A stretch of DNA of 10,354 bases from assembly GCA_002748505.1 (NCBI GenBank), contig PDSN01000161.1, positions 1 to 10,354 on the forward strand. Reading direction: 5' to 3'. The stretch is from Gammaproteobacteria bacterium (GTDB lineage: Bacteria > Pseudomonadota > Gammaproteobacteria > Pseudomonadales > Halieaceae). The position numbers and the translations under genes are program-made. Shown in pieces: positions 1 to 7,006 of this stretch. A model generated the notes under the pieces. The model saw nothing but the letters and a program-made list of their open reading frames with translations. It made no database searches and was not told the origin of the DNA. Every line of letters begins with the position of its first letter. The first letter of the stretch is position 1.

Positions 1-1731
1 CTGTAGCACCAGAATATCGCCCTGCGCGTTTGTGACATAATCAGAATAGCTCTGCCCTGCGGCCGGAGCGGGCAAGGTGAATGCGCGCGCCAGAACTTCT
101 TGGGGAACATCCACACTGGAGCGCAGCGCGCCCAGTTGTAACTGCCAGGTCTGACCAAATTTGTCAGCCACCGTTTCCACGGACTCACCCTTGTTTAAAT
201 TCGCCAACGCTGTGTTAGCCTGCTCGGTGAGTACGGCCTCGGCGCGCTGCTTTTTCAGCGCGGTTTGTACCGCTTCTTTTACCGCAGCCAGGGGCTGAAT
301 TTTAGCGGGATGCACGGTTTTAATACGCGCGACCACAAAGTGTTGATCGCCAATCTCCACCACATCACTGTTGTGCCCCTGCTCAAACACTTCTTCAGAA
401 AAAATCTGCGATGCGAGCACCGGCTGGGCAAACAGACCCTGGGCCTGATCGCGGCTGACGCCCTGCTCTTCCATCACTTTCAACTCCAGCTCCTGCGCTG
501 GCTCTGCAAGGTCTTCGGCGTTATAGGCCAGATCGCGCAGGTTCTCGACAACACGCAGCAACTCGCGCGAAGCCTCGTCGTTTTGCAGACGCCTTTCAAT
601 ATCAAAGCGCAGATCTTCAAAAGCGGGTACGCGCTCCTCTTGAATATCCGTCACCTTTATCAGGTGCACACCAGCGTCGGATACCACCGGCGCAGAAACG
701 GCGTTCAATTCAAGTTTAGCCACCGCATCCTCCATGGCTGCGGGCAGGGTTTCACCAGAAGTGTAGCCCAGGTCGCCACCTTGGGCGCCGGAGAGCTTGT
801 CATCGGAAACACTTTTGGCCTGCTTGGCAAAGTCCGCACCAGCGGCCAGTGCAGTTTGCACCGCGGTGACGCGGGCGTTCAAGGCTTCATCGCTTTCGCC
901 CTCTGCCTGCTGAAACAGAATGTGTGAGACGCGGCGCTGGGCGGGTATGCGCTGCTGATCTTTTTCTTCTTCGTAAACCTCCCGCACCCGCTGTTCAGAT
1001 ATCGGCTGCATGAAATCATCGCGGCTCAGCTCGATATAGGATACATCCACGGTTTCCGGGGTGCGGTAGTTTTCTTTGTGTTGCTCGTACCAGCTTTGCA
1101 ATTCCGCATCGCTGACTTTTACGGTATCGAGGACGCTGGCCATCGGCAAGGTGAAGTAGCGCACATCGCGCTTTTCCAGCACTGTATTTGCCGCCTGTTT
1201 TAGCTCCGCCGAGGTGACAAACTCAGTGCCCAGAAAACCGGCGCGCAATTGATTGACGATCAAATCGTCTTTAAGACTTTGTTTAAAGCTGGCGGGGGTA
1301 AAACCAGCGCCCTGAATCATCTGACTGTAAAGCTCGCGCGAGAAACGCCCGTCAATCTTAAACTGATCCATGCTGGTAATTAACTTGTTGACCGCCTGTT
1401 CCGGCATTGCCAGACCCAGGTCTTCGGCGTTTTGCAACAACAGCTTGCGGTTGACGATGGTTTCAATCGCCTGTGCCTGCAGCGCCTGCTCGTCGATCAG
1501 GGCGGGGTTGAACTGGTCGCCCATCATCTGGATCAAACGCTGGGTCTGATTTCGTACCAGTTGCTGCACCTCAGCAATTTCGACGGGCTCGCCGTTGACC
1601 TCAGCGGCGCTGTTGCTGCCGCCTCCGACCAGTATCGATTCAATGCCGAAAATAGAAAAGGTTAGAATAATCAGGCCGATAATAATTTTTGCGGCCAGCC
1701 CGTTAACATTAGCACGAATATTTTGAAGCAT
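1..1731 (-). CDS. ppiD: PpiD, membrane-anchored periplasmic chaperone with parvulin domain (3' end outside window)
   Basis: I read 577 codons without a stop from ATG 1731 to the window edge. The product is a SurA/PpiD-type protein. A short cytoplasmic N-terminus (about residues 1-12) leads into one hydrophobic segment (about 13-34, AAKIIIGLIILTFSIFGI), which fits a signal anchor. A SurA-like helical region follows, with NRKLL near 94-98. A parvulin (PpiC-type) domain spans about 265-363 and includes VSHILF (268-273), GAQGGDLGY (315-323) and GVHLIKV (354-360). In E. coli PpiD is a 623-residue inner-membrane protein near SecYEG that helps proteins leaving the translocon, and its parvulin domain is reported to lack isomerase activity. 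Whether this one is active cannot be told from sequence. About 45 C-terminal residues are probably missing. The ribosome-binding site is weak, and an intrinsic terminator lies only 23 bp before the start. Position after hupB matches the conserved order. Confidence 0.95.
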   Translation of the reverse strand, partial: MLQNIRANVNGLAAKIIIGLIILTFSIFGIESILVGGGSNSAAEVNGEPVEIAEVQQLVRNQTQRLIQMMGDQFNPALIDEQALQAQAIETIVNRKLLLQNAEDLGLAMPEQAVNKLITSMDQFKIDGRFSRELYSQMIQGAGFTPASFKQSLKDDLIVNQLRAGFLGTEFVTSAELKQAANTVLEKRDVRYFTLPMASVLDTVKVSDAELQSWYEQHKENYRTPETVDVSYIELSRDDFMQPISEQRVREVYEEEKDQQRIPAQRRVSHILFQQAEGESDEALNARVTAVQTALAAGADFAKQAKSVSDDKLSGAQGGDLGYTSGETLPAAMEDAVAKLELNAVSAPVVSDAGVHLIKVTDIQEERVPAFEDLRFDIERRLQNDEASRELLRVVENLRDLAYNAEDLAEPAQELELKVMEEQGVSRDQAQGLFAQPVLASQIFSEEVFEQGHNSDVVEIGDQHFVVARIKTVHPAKIQPLAAVKEAVQTALKKQRAEAVLTEQANTALANLNKGESVETVADKFGQTWQLQLGALRSSVDVPQEVLARAFTLPAPAAGQSYSDYVTNAQGDILVLQ

Positions 1732-1754
1732 GGATAGAACTCGTTATTCCCAAC

Positions 1755-1781
1755 AAAAAAGCGCACGAAATGTGCGCTTTT
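1755..1781 (-). terminator. Intrinsic terminator after hupB
   Basis: A perfect 10-bp inverted repeat, AAAAGCGCAC (1757-1766) with GTGCGCTTTT (1772-1781), encloses a 5-nt loop. On the minus strand the stem runs into six Ts (1760-1755), the standard layout of a Rho-independent terminator. It lies 39 bp past the hupB stop and 23 bp before the ppiD start. The stem is A/T-flanked on both sides, so it could also act on plus-strand transcripts. Confidence 0.85.
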
Positions 1782-1820
1782 GGCTTAGGTTTACCCCGTC
1801 AGCGACAGGCCGTAAAACCC

Positions 1821-2096
1821 TTAGGCGTTGACAGCGTCTTTCAGTGCCTTGCCTGCTTTAAAGCCGGGCACATTAGCCGCTGCAATCTTGATTTCTGCAC
1901 CCGTTTGCGGGTTGCGGCCAGTGCGCGCTGCGCGTGCTTTTACAGAAAATGTACCGAAGCCTACCAGCGATACCTGTTCGCCGTCTTGCAGCGCTTTAGT
2001 GATGCTTTCAACCACCGCGTCCAAGGCGCGGCCAGCATCCGCTTTGGAAAGATCGGCCGAATCGGCGATTGCATCGATAAGTTCAGATTTGTTCAC
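1821..2096 (-). CDS. hupB: DNA-binding protein HU-beta
   Basis: The 91-residue product is a full-length HU (E. coli HU-beta has 90). It begins MNKSELIDAIA and carries the HU/IHF signature from about residue 46 (GFGTF) through ARTGRNPQTG (57-66). The DNA-intercalating proline is P63 in RNP. The C-terminus AGKALKDAVN closely matches E. coli HU-beta. HU is a small dimeric nucleoid protein that bends DNA and affects replication, recombination and transcription. The start codon is GTG, chosen because the N-terminus aligns with the family and because AAGGGG lies six bases upstream. It has its own promoter just after lon and a terminator just after its stop, so it can be a one-gene transcript, although read-through from lon is possible. 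In E. coli HU-beta is degraded by Lon, encoded next door. Confidence 0.97.
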   Translation of the reverse strand: MNKSELIDAIADSADLSKADAGRALDAVVESITKALQDGEQVSLVGFGTFSVKARAARTGRNPQTGAEIKIAAANVPGFKAGKALKDAVNA

Positions 2097-2102
2097 ACTT
2101 TT

Positions 2103-2108
2103 CCCCTT
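2103..2108 (-). promoter_or_regulatory. Ribosome-binding site of hupB, supports GTG start
   Basis: The minus strand reads AAGGGG, six bases before the GTG at 2096. This purine block, together with the family-typical N-terminus MNKSELI, fixes the non-ATG start. Confidence 0.7.
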
Positions 2109-2130
2109 TGTAAAGCTTGTGTTGACTGAT

Positions 2131-2144
2131 GTTCTAACTAGAAC
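2131..2144. repeat. Operator-like palindrome in the hupB leader
   Basis: GTTCTA (2131-2136) and TAGAAC (2139-2144) form a perfect inverted repeat with a 2-bp centre. It sits between the predicted hupB promoter and the ribosome-binding site. The 2-bp spacing is too tight for an RNA hairpin loop and looks more like a site for a dimeric DNA-binding protein. I do not recognise the motif, and six-base arms can arise by chance. Confidence 0.3.
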
Positions 2145-2186
2145 TAAATGGTATGTACGCTAAACACCCGCGTGATTAGACGGAGG

Positions 2187-2215
2187 ACTTTACCTGTAGC
2201 GACGTACAAGGTCAA
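2187..2215 (-). promoter_or_regulatory. Sigma-70 type promoter of hupB
   Basis: On the minus strand the -35 box is TTGACC (2210-2215, 5 of 6 consensus) and the -10 box is TAAAGT (2187-2192, 4 of 6), separated by exactly 17 bp. It lies entirely in the lon-hupB gap, so hupB can be transcribed independently of lon. The predicted leader is about 80 nt. Confidence 0.65.
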
Positions 2216-2229
2216 CGCCCAAAATCGGA

Positions 2230-4650
2230 TCAGTGGGTATTTATGCGGCTATTTTCGTCCGTTGAAGCCTCTTTCCCTGGTGTACCGCTGCGCTCCTGGA
2301 ATTCCTCATCGCTTAAGGGCGCGGGTTGGGACTCCAAGGCGATCGCCAAAACCTCGTCAATCCAGCGCACTGGATGAATGCTTAGTTTGTCGGTGATGGC
2401 TTCGGGGATCTCCTTGAGGTGACGCTCGTTCTCCTTGGGGATGATCACATCGCTGATACCACCGCGTCGCGCCGCCAGCAGTTTTTCTTTCAGACCGCCA
2501 ATGGGCAGCACTTCACCACGCAGGGTGATTTCCCCAGTCATTGCAACCGCCGAGCGCACGGGAATGCCGGTCAACACCGACACCAGCGCGGTGCACATGG
2601 CGATACCCGCACTCGGACCATCTTTGGGTGTTGCACCTTCGGGTACATGGATATGAATATCGCTGGTGTCAAACAGCTCGCGGCGAATGCCCAGACCCTG
2701 GGCGCGCGAGCGCACCACGGTATTGGCGGCCTGTATGGACTCCTGCATCACATCGCCCAGGGAACCTGTTTTAACGTGACGCCCCTTACCGGGCACAGCG
2801 ACCGCTTCAATACTGAGCAGCTCGCCACCGACCTGTGTCCAGGCGAGACCAGTGACCAGACCGACCTGATTGTCATCCTCGGCAACGCCGTACTTAAATT
2901 TCCGCACGCCCAGAATATCGCTCAGCATATCCGCAGTGACTTCCAGTTTGGGCGTTAACTGATCCAGTGCGAACGCCTTCACCATTTTCCGGCAAACCTT
3001 GGCGATTTCACGTTCCAGGGAGCGCACTCCCGCCTCGCGGGTGTAATAGCGGATGATATCGGTCACGGTGGCCTCGGGCAGCCTGACCTCACCTTTCTTC
3101 AAGCCATTTTGCTTAAGCTGCTTGGGGATCAAATAGCGTTCGGCGATATTGCGTTTTTCATCCTCGGTATAACCGGGAATACGAATAACCTCCATGCGGT
3201 CCAGCAGGGGGCCGGGAATATTCATGGTGTTGGAGGTACACACAAACATCACATCAGAGAGGTCGTAGTCTACTTCTAAATAATGATCGTTAAACGCGCT
3301 GTTTTGCTCGGGATCTAACACCTCAAGCAGTGCCGAGGCTGGATCGCCGCGGTGATCCATGCCCATTTTGTCGATTTCATCGAGCAAAAACAGCGGGTTT
3401 TTAACCCCTGCTTTGGACATCTTTTGCAATAATTTACCGGGCATGGAGCCGATATAGGTGCGGCGATGGCCGCGAATTTCCGCTTCATCGCGCACGCCCC
3501 CCAGTGCCATGCGCACGAATTTGCGATTCGTGGCACGGGCGATGGATTCACCCAATGAGGTTTTACCCACACCGGGTGGGCCGACCAGACACAGCACCGG
3601 GCCTTTGACCTTGCGCACCCGTTTCTGCACCGCCAGGTATTCCAAAATGCGGTCTTTGACTTCATCGAGACCGTAGTGATCTTCGTTGAGCACATCACTG
3701 GCGCGTTTGAGATCGTGACGCACCTTGGAGCGCTTGGACCAGGGCACGCTGGCCATCCAATCAATGTAGCCGCGCACCACCGACGCCTCGGCGGACATGG
3801 GCGACATCATTTTGAGCTTGTTAAGCTCCGCATCGACTTTTTGTTTGGCCTCGGCGGGCATTTTAGCCTCATCGATGCGTTTGCGCAGGGCTTCCAACTC
3901 GTTACCGGCGTCGTCCATATCGCCTAATTCGCGTTGAATGGCTTTCATCTGCTCATTCAAATAGTACTCGCGCTGGCTTTTCTCCATTTGCTTTTTAACA
4001 CGACCGCGAATCTTTTTCTCCACCTGAAAAACGCCGATTTCACCCTCGATAAGGGACATCAGATGTTCCATGCGCTCGTGCACGCTGTGCATTTCCAGCA
4101 CCAGCTGCTTTTCTTCCAAACTGATATTCATATGGGCGGCGATGGTATCCGCCAAACGGCTCAAGTCGTCGATGTCCGCCAGTGATGCAGCCACTTCGGA
4201 CGGAATTTTCTTGTTGGACTCGACGTATTTCTCGAAAGCGCGTACCGCGTGACGCTGTAGCTCTTCTTGAATGCCAAGCTCGGGTAAATCGCCGTCGTCA
4301 ACTTCGTGCACCATCGCCTGGGTGAAGCGCCCCACATCCTCCAGCGCATCCAATTGCACCCGGTAAAGCCCCTCTACGAGAACACGAATGGTGCCATCGG
4401 GTAATTTGAGCAACTGCAGAATATGTGCCACCGTGCCCACGGGGTGCAAGTCCTCTGCCTGGGGGTCATTGTCATCGGGTTTGCGCTGGGCAACCAGCAG
4501 CACTTCCTTGGCACCGGACATGGCCTCTTCTATCGCTTCAATGGAACGCTCCCGCCCCACAAACAAGGGCAGGACCATATGGGGAAAAACCACCACATCG
4601 CGCAGCGGCAACAGTGGAAAAATTAATTCGGAGGATGAGATGACAGGCAT
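2230..4650 (-). CDS. lon: Lon ATP-dependent serine protease
   Basis: The product is 806 residues from ATG 4650 (E. coli Lon has 784). The substrate-binding LAN domain covers about residues 10-205, followed by a coiled-coil linker (about 210-280). The AAA+ module has Walker A GPPGVGKTS (357-365), Walker B LFLLDEID (420-427), a sensor-1 region around SNT (473-475) and sensor-2 arginine R543 in GVRSLER. The protease domain has the Ser-Lys dyad: S680 in PKDGPSAG and K723 in GGLKEK, each one position from the E. coli residues (S679, K722). All key residues are present. Lon is a cytosolic hexamer that unfolds and degrades damaged proteins and short-lived regulators. An upstream ATG at 4701 is in frame and would add 17 residues, but a strong AAGGAGA precedes 4650 and the family N-terminus aligns there. 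The roughly 20 extra C-terminal residues are polar and acidic. No terminator follows before hupB. Confidence 0.97.
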   Translation of the reverse strand: MPVISSSELIFPLLPLRDVVVFPHMVLPLFVGRERSIEAIEEAMSGAKEVLLVAQRKPDDNDPQAEDLHPVGTVAHILQLLKLPDGTIRVLVEGLYRVQLDALEDVGRFTQAMVHEVDDGDLPELGIQEELQRHAVRAFEKYVESNKKIPSEVAASLADIDDLSRLADTIAAHMNISLEEKQLVLEMHSVHERMEHLMSLIEGEIGVFQVEKKIRGRVKKQMEKSQREYYLNEQMKAIQRELGDMDDAGNELEALRKRIDEAKMPAEAKQKVDAELNKLKMMSPMSAEASVVRGYIDWMASVPWSKRSKVRHDLKRASDVLNEDHYGLDEVKDRILEYLAVQKRVRKVKGPVLCLVGPPGVGKTSLGESIARATNRKFVRMALGGVRDEAEIRGHRRTYIGSMPGKLLQKMSKAGVKNPLFLLDEIDKMGMDHRGDPASALLEVLDPEQNSAFNDHYLEVDYDLSDVMFVCTSNTMNIPGPLLDRMEVIRIPGYTEDEKRNIAERYLIPKQLKQNGLKKGEVRLPEATVTDIIRYYTREAGVRSLEREIAKVCRKMVKAFALDQLTPKLEVTADMLSDILGVRKFKYGVAEDDNQVGLVTGLAWTQVGGELLSIEAVAVPGKGRHVKTGSLGDVMQESIQAANTVVRSRAQGLGIRRELFDTSDIHIHVPEGATPKDGPSAGIAMCTALVSVLTGIPVRSAVAMTGEITLRGEVLPIGGLKEKLLAARRGGISDVIIPKENERHLKEIPEAITDKLSIHPVRWIDEVLAIALESQPAPLSDEEFQERSGTPGKEASTDENSRINTH

Positions 4651-4655
4651 GTGTA

Positions 4656-4662
4656 TCTCCTT
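4656..4662 (-). promoter_or_regulatory. Ribosome-binding site of lon, decides the start
   Basis: The minus strand reads AAGGAGA, five bases before ATG 4650. It is the only strong Shine-Dalgarno site near the two in-frame start candidates (4650 and 4701), so it selects the 806-residue form. Confidence 0.8.
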
Positions 4663-4702
4663 GAGTAACGCCAACTTCGCGAGCGAACGCCGCGAGACCA
4701 AA

Positions 4703-4725
4703 GCCGCGGCATCAGCTGCCGCGGC
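4703..4725 (-). terminator. Perfect GC-rich hairpin between clpX and lon (attenuator or weak terminator)
   Basis: GCCGCGGCA (4703-4711) and TGCCGCGGC (4717-4725) form a perfect 9-bp stem with a 5-nt loop, starting 11 bp past the clpX stop. On the minus strand it is followed by only three Ts and then GGTC, so it lacks a proper U-tract. It may partly terminate clpX transcripts, protect the clpPX mRNA 3' end, or mark a processing site. Which of these holds is inference. Confidence 0.5.
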
Positions 4726-4736
4726 CCTGTCGATTT

Positions 4737-6023
4737 CTATTCGTCAGTGCCAGACGGTTTCGGCATATCACTGTTTTGATAGACTAACAGCGGCTCACTT
4801 TCACCGCGAATCACCGATTCGTCGATGACGACTTTACTGACGTCATTGCGCGACGGGATGCTGTACATACTATCAAGTAAAATGCCTTCCAAAATAGAGC
4901 GCAGCCCCCGCGCTCCGGTTTTACGCTCCATGGCTTTTTCCGCGACCGCGCGCAAACCATCGTCGCGGAACACCACTTCCACGTCTTCCATTTCAAACAA
5001 TTTACTGTACTGCTTGGTCAGCGCGTTCTTGGGTTCGGTGAGGATCTGCACCAAGGCATCGATGTCAAGCTCTTCCAGGGTGGCGATCACCGGCAAGCGT
5101 CCCACAAATTCGGGAATCAGGCCGTACTGTACCAGATCATCGGGCTCGAGATCAGACAGCACTTCGCCAACATTGTTGTTTTCCGCCTTGCTCTTAACTT
5201 CCGCGGCAAAGCCGATGCCGCCTTTTTCGGAACGGTTGCGGATGACCTTATCCAGGCCGGCAAATGCGCCGCCACAGATAAACAGGATATTTGAGGTATC
5301 GACCTGCAGGAACTCCTGCTGAGGGTGTTTGCGCCCGCCCTGGGGCGGCACAGATGCGACCGTACCTTCAATCAACTTCAACAAGGCCTGCTGCACACCC
5401 TCACCGGATACATCCCGGGTGATGGACGGATTGTCGGACTTGCGTGAGATTTTGTCGATCTCATCAATGTAGACGATGCCCACCTGAGCCTTTTCCACAT
5501 CGTAGTCACACTTTTGCAGAAGCTTCTGAATGATGTTTTCAACGTCTTCGCCCACATAGCCAGCTTCGGTCAAAGTGGTGGCATCGGCGATGGTAAAAGG
5601 CACGTCCAGCAGGCGCGCCAGAGTCTGAGCCAGCAGGGTTTTACCGCTGCCGGTGGGGCCGACCAGGAGAATATTACTCTTGCTCAGCTCCACGTCATCC
5701 TTACGCGACTGACTGTAGCGCAAGCGCTTGTAGTGGTTGTACACCGCTACCGACAGCACTTTTTTAGCTCGCGCCTGACCGATGACGTACTCATCGAGCG
5801 TCGCGTTGATTTCCTGTGGTGAGGGCAGTTTGTCCTGGGACAAGTCATCATCCACCTCACTGATTTCTTCGCGGATGATATCGTTACACAAATCGACGCA
5901 CTCATCACAGATGAATACCGAAGGTCCGGCAATCAGCTTGCGCACTTCATGCTGAGACTTTCCACAGAAGGAACAGTACAACAGCTTACCGCCGTCACTA
6001 CCTGTGTCTTTTGATTTACTCAT
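4737..6023 (-). CDS. clpX: ClpX, AAA+ unfoldase subunit of ClpXP
   Basis: This 428-residue protein has the full ClpX layout. The N-terminal zinc-binding domain uses C17, C20, C39 and C42 (CSFC, then CDEC). The AAA+ domain has Walker A GPTGSGKT (122-129), the pore-1 loop GYVG (156-159), Walker B VYIDEID (184-190), pore-2 RKH (231-233), the ClpP-docking tripeptide IGF (270-272) and sensor-2 GARGLR (370-375). ClpX hexamers recognise tagged or specific substrates (for example ssrA-tagged proteins), unfold them and thread them into ClpP. The IGF loop and the neighbouring clpP confirm that role. The start is ATG 6023, with AGGCGA four bases upstream. The gene is 170 bp downstream of clpP, a gap with a stem-loop and a possible -10 box, and so may be both co-transcribed with clpP and separately expressed. 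Nothing is missing or unusual in the protein. Confidence 0.98.
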   Translation of the reverse strand: MSKSKDTGSDGGKLLYCSFCGKSQHEVRKLIAGPSVFICDECVDLCNDIIREEISEVDDDLSQDKLPSPQEINATLDEYVIGQARAKKVLSVAVYNHYKRLRYSQSRKDDVELSKSNILLVGPTGSGKTLLAQTLARLLDVPFTIADATTLTEAGYVGEDVENIIQKLLQKCDYDVEKAQVGIVYIDEIDKISRKSDNPSITRDVSGEGVQQALLKLIEGTVASVPPQGGRKHPQQEFLQVDTSNILFICGGAFAGLDKVIRNRSEKGGIGFAAEVKSKAENNNVGEVLSDLEPDDLVQYGLIPEFVGRLPVIATLEELDIDALVQILTEPKNALTKQYSKLFEMEDVEVVFRDDGLRAVAEKAMERKTGARGLRSILEGILLDSMYSIPSRNDVSKVVIDESVIRGESEPLLVYQNSDMPKPSGTDE

Positions 6024-6110
6024 TAATTCGCCTGTTTACACTCTTCTCACAGATCATACCATGCGGCCATTGAGCTTCGTTTGCAAGCCCTGAACTCGCC
6101 GAAAGCCCAA

Positions 6111-6116
6111 ATTATA
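6111..6116 (-). promoter_or_regulatory. Possible -10 box of an internal clpX promoter
   Basis: The minus strand reads a perfect TATAAT, about 90 bp before the clpX start. No convincing -35 box lies 15-19 bp upstream (the best is a poor match around CGTCAA), so this is only a candidate. An internal clpX promoter would fit the long 170-bp gap. Confidence 0.3.
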
Positions 6117-6140
6117 CGGCCATCGGTCGAATTTGACGCC

Positions 6141-6167
6141 CTTTTGGGACTGACTCTTTCCCAAAAG
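6141..6167 (-). other. Stem-loop in the clpP-clpX gap
   Basis: CTTTTGGGA (6141-6149) and TCCCAAAAG (6159-6167) form a perfect 9-bp stem with a 9-nt loop, beginning 26 bp past the clpP stop. No T-tract follows on the minus strand, so it does not look like a complete intrinsic terminator. A role in mRNA processing or in protecting the clpP 3' end is possible. Confidence 0.45.
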
Positions 6168-6193
6168 CTCCATTTACTGGTGAAATATCCGAC

Positions 6194-6823
6194 CTAGGAC
6201 TCGCGCTTACCCACAACCGCATCTACCAGTCCGTATTCGCAGCTTTCATCGGCATTCATAAAGAAATCGCGCTCGGTATCGCGTTCAATCACCGCCAGAT
6301 CCTGACCAGTGTGCTCAGCCAGCAAACGGTTCAAGCGCTCGCGAATGATAAGTATTTCCTTCGCTTGAATATCGATATCCGTGGCCTGACCCTGGGCGCC
6401 GCCGCTGGGCTGGTGAATCATGGTACGCGCATTGGGCAGACAAAAGCGCTTACCCTTGGCCCCACCGCTCAACAAAAACGCTCCCATAGACGCCGCCTGC
6501 CCAATACAGGTGGTGCTGACATCGGGCTTGATGAACTGCATGGTGTCGTAGATGGCGAGTCCGGCCGTCACCGAACCGCCGGGGCTATTGATGTAGAGAT
6601 GGATGTCTTTGTCGGGGTTTTCTGACTCCAAAAACAACAACTGCGCCACAATCAGATTGGCCATATTGTCCTCGACCTGCCCAACCGCAAACACCACGCG
6701 CTCTTTTAGCAGACGGGAGTAAATGTCGAAGGAGCGCTCACCGCGGGAGGTTTGCTCGATCACCATAGGCACAAGGCCGAGATTATTGACCGTGTGATCG
6801 TGACCGTTAGAAAAAAATGACAT
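6194..6823 (-). CDS. clpP: ClpP, proteolytic subunit of ClpXP
   Basis: The 209-residue product (E. coli precursor 207) is a complete ClpP serine protease. The catalytic triad is S112 in QAASMGA, H137 in MIHQP and D186 in ERDFFM, each one position from the E. coli precursor residues. The oxyanion-region INSPGG motif is at 78-83. By analogy with E. coli, a short N-terminal propeptide of about 14-15 residues is probably removed autocatalytically. The mature protein forms a two-ring, 14-subunit barrel capped by ClpX. ATG 6823 has AGGAGC five bases upstream. A terminator after tig and a candidate promoter in the gap suggest clpP starts a new transcript leading into clpX. No distinct ClpA-type gene is visible here. 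Confidence 0.98.
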   Translation of the reverse strand: MSFFSNGHDHTVNNLGLVPMVIEQTSRGERSFDIYSRLLKERVVFAVGQVEDNMANLIVAQLLFLESENPDKDIHLYINSPGGSVTAGLAIYDTMQFIKPDVSTTCIGQAASMGAFLLSGGAKGKRFCLPNARTMIHQPSGGAQGQATDIDIQAKEILIIRERLNRLLAEHTGQDLAVIERDTERDFFMNADESCEYGLVDAVVGKRES

Positions 6824-6859
6824 AGCAAGCTCCTGATGTAACCTATTTTGTGAAGCGCT

Positions 6860-6888
6860 ATCCTAACAGCGCAAACAGGCCGCAACAA
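6860..6888 (-). promoter_or_regulatory. Candidate promoter of clpP(X)
   Basis: The minus strand has TTGTTG (6883-6888, 3 of 6 consensus) and TAGGAT (6860-6865, 4 of 6) with a 17-bp spacer. It predicts a leader of about 30 nt that holds the clpP ribosome-binding site. A small inverted repeat, GCGCT (6855-6859) with AGCGC (6868-6872), brackets the -10 box. No clear heat-shock sigma-32 consensus is visible in this gap. Confidence 0.4.
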
Positions 6889-6938
6889 TGCGCCCCGACT
6901 GGATTTATCGATTAATAGAGAGTTTTTTATCCCGTATA

Positions 6939-6975
6939 AAAAAACGCACCGGCAAAAAATACCGATGCGTTTTTT
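6939..6975 (-). terminator. Intrinsic terminator after tig
   Basis: AAAAAACGCACCGG (6939-6952) pairs with CCGATGCGTTTTTT (6962-6975) over 14 positions with one mismatch and a 9-nt loop. On the minus strand the stem ends in a run of seven Ts. It lies about 30 bp past the tig stop and is preceded by a smaller hairpin. It is nearly symmetric, so it could act in both directions. Confidence 0.88.
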
Positions 6976-6984
6976 CGAGGAATT

Positions 6985-7006
6985 AACCCCGCAATAAGCA
7001 GGGGTT
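6985..7006 (-). other. Small hairpin touching the tig stop codon
   Basis: AACCCC (6985-6990) and GGGGTT (7001-7006) can pair around a 10-nt loop. The outer arm overlaps the last base of the TAA stop of tig. It stands just upstream of the intrinsic terminator. Six pairs with a wide loop are modest support for a functional structure. Confidence 0.3.

Noticed and set aside
265..927. Plus-strand open frame of 220 codons opposite ppiD
   Set aside because: It mirrors the parvulin and C-terminal regions of ppiD; the minus strand encodes a coherent PpiD, and nothing supports translation of this strand.
2122..2150. Plus-strand TTGACT with TAAATG 17 bp downstream, a possible divergent promoter in the hupB leader
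   Set aside because: The -10 match is poor (3 of 6) and the transcript would only run antisense into lon with no gene to express.
4651..4701. Seventeen-residue N-terminal extension of Lon from ATG 4701
   Set aside because: There is no Shine-Dalgarno before 4701, the Lon family starts near the MPVISSSEL position, and AAGGAGA lies at the right distance from 4650.
6824..6937. Heat-shock sigma-32 promoter before clpP
   Set aside because: I looked for CTTGAA and CCCCAT-type boxes at proper spacing on the minus strand and found none convincing; the sigma-70 type candidate fits better.
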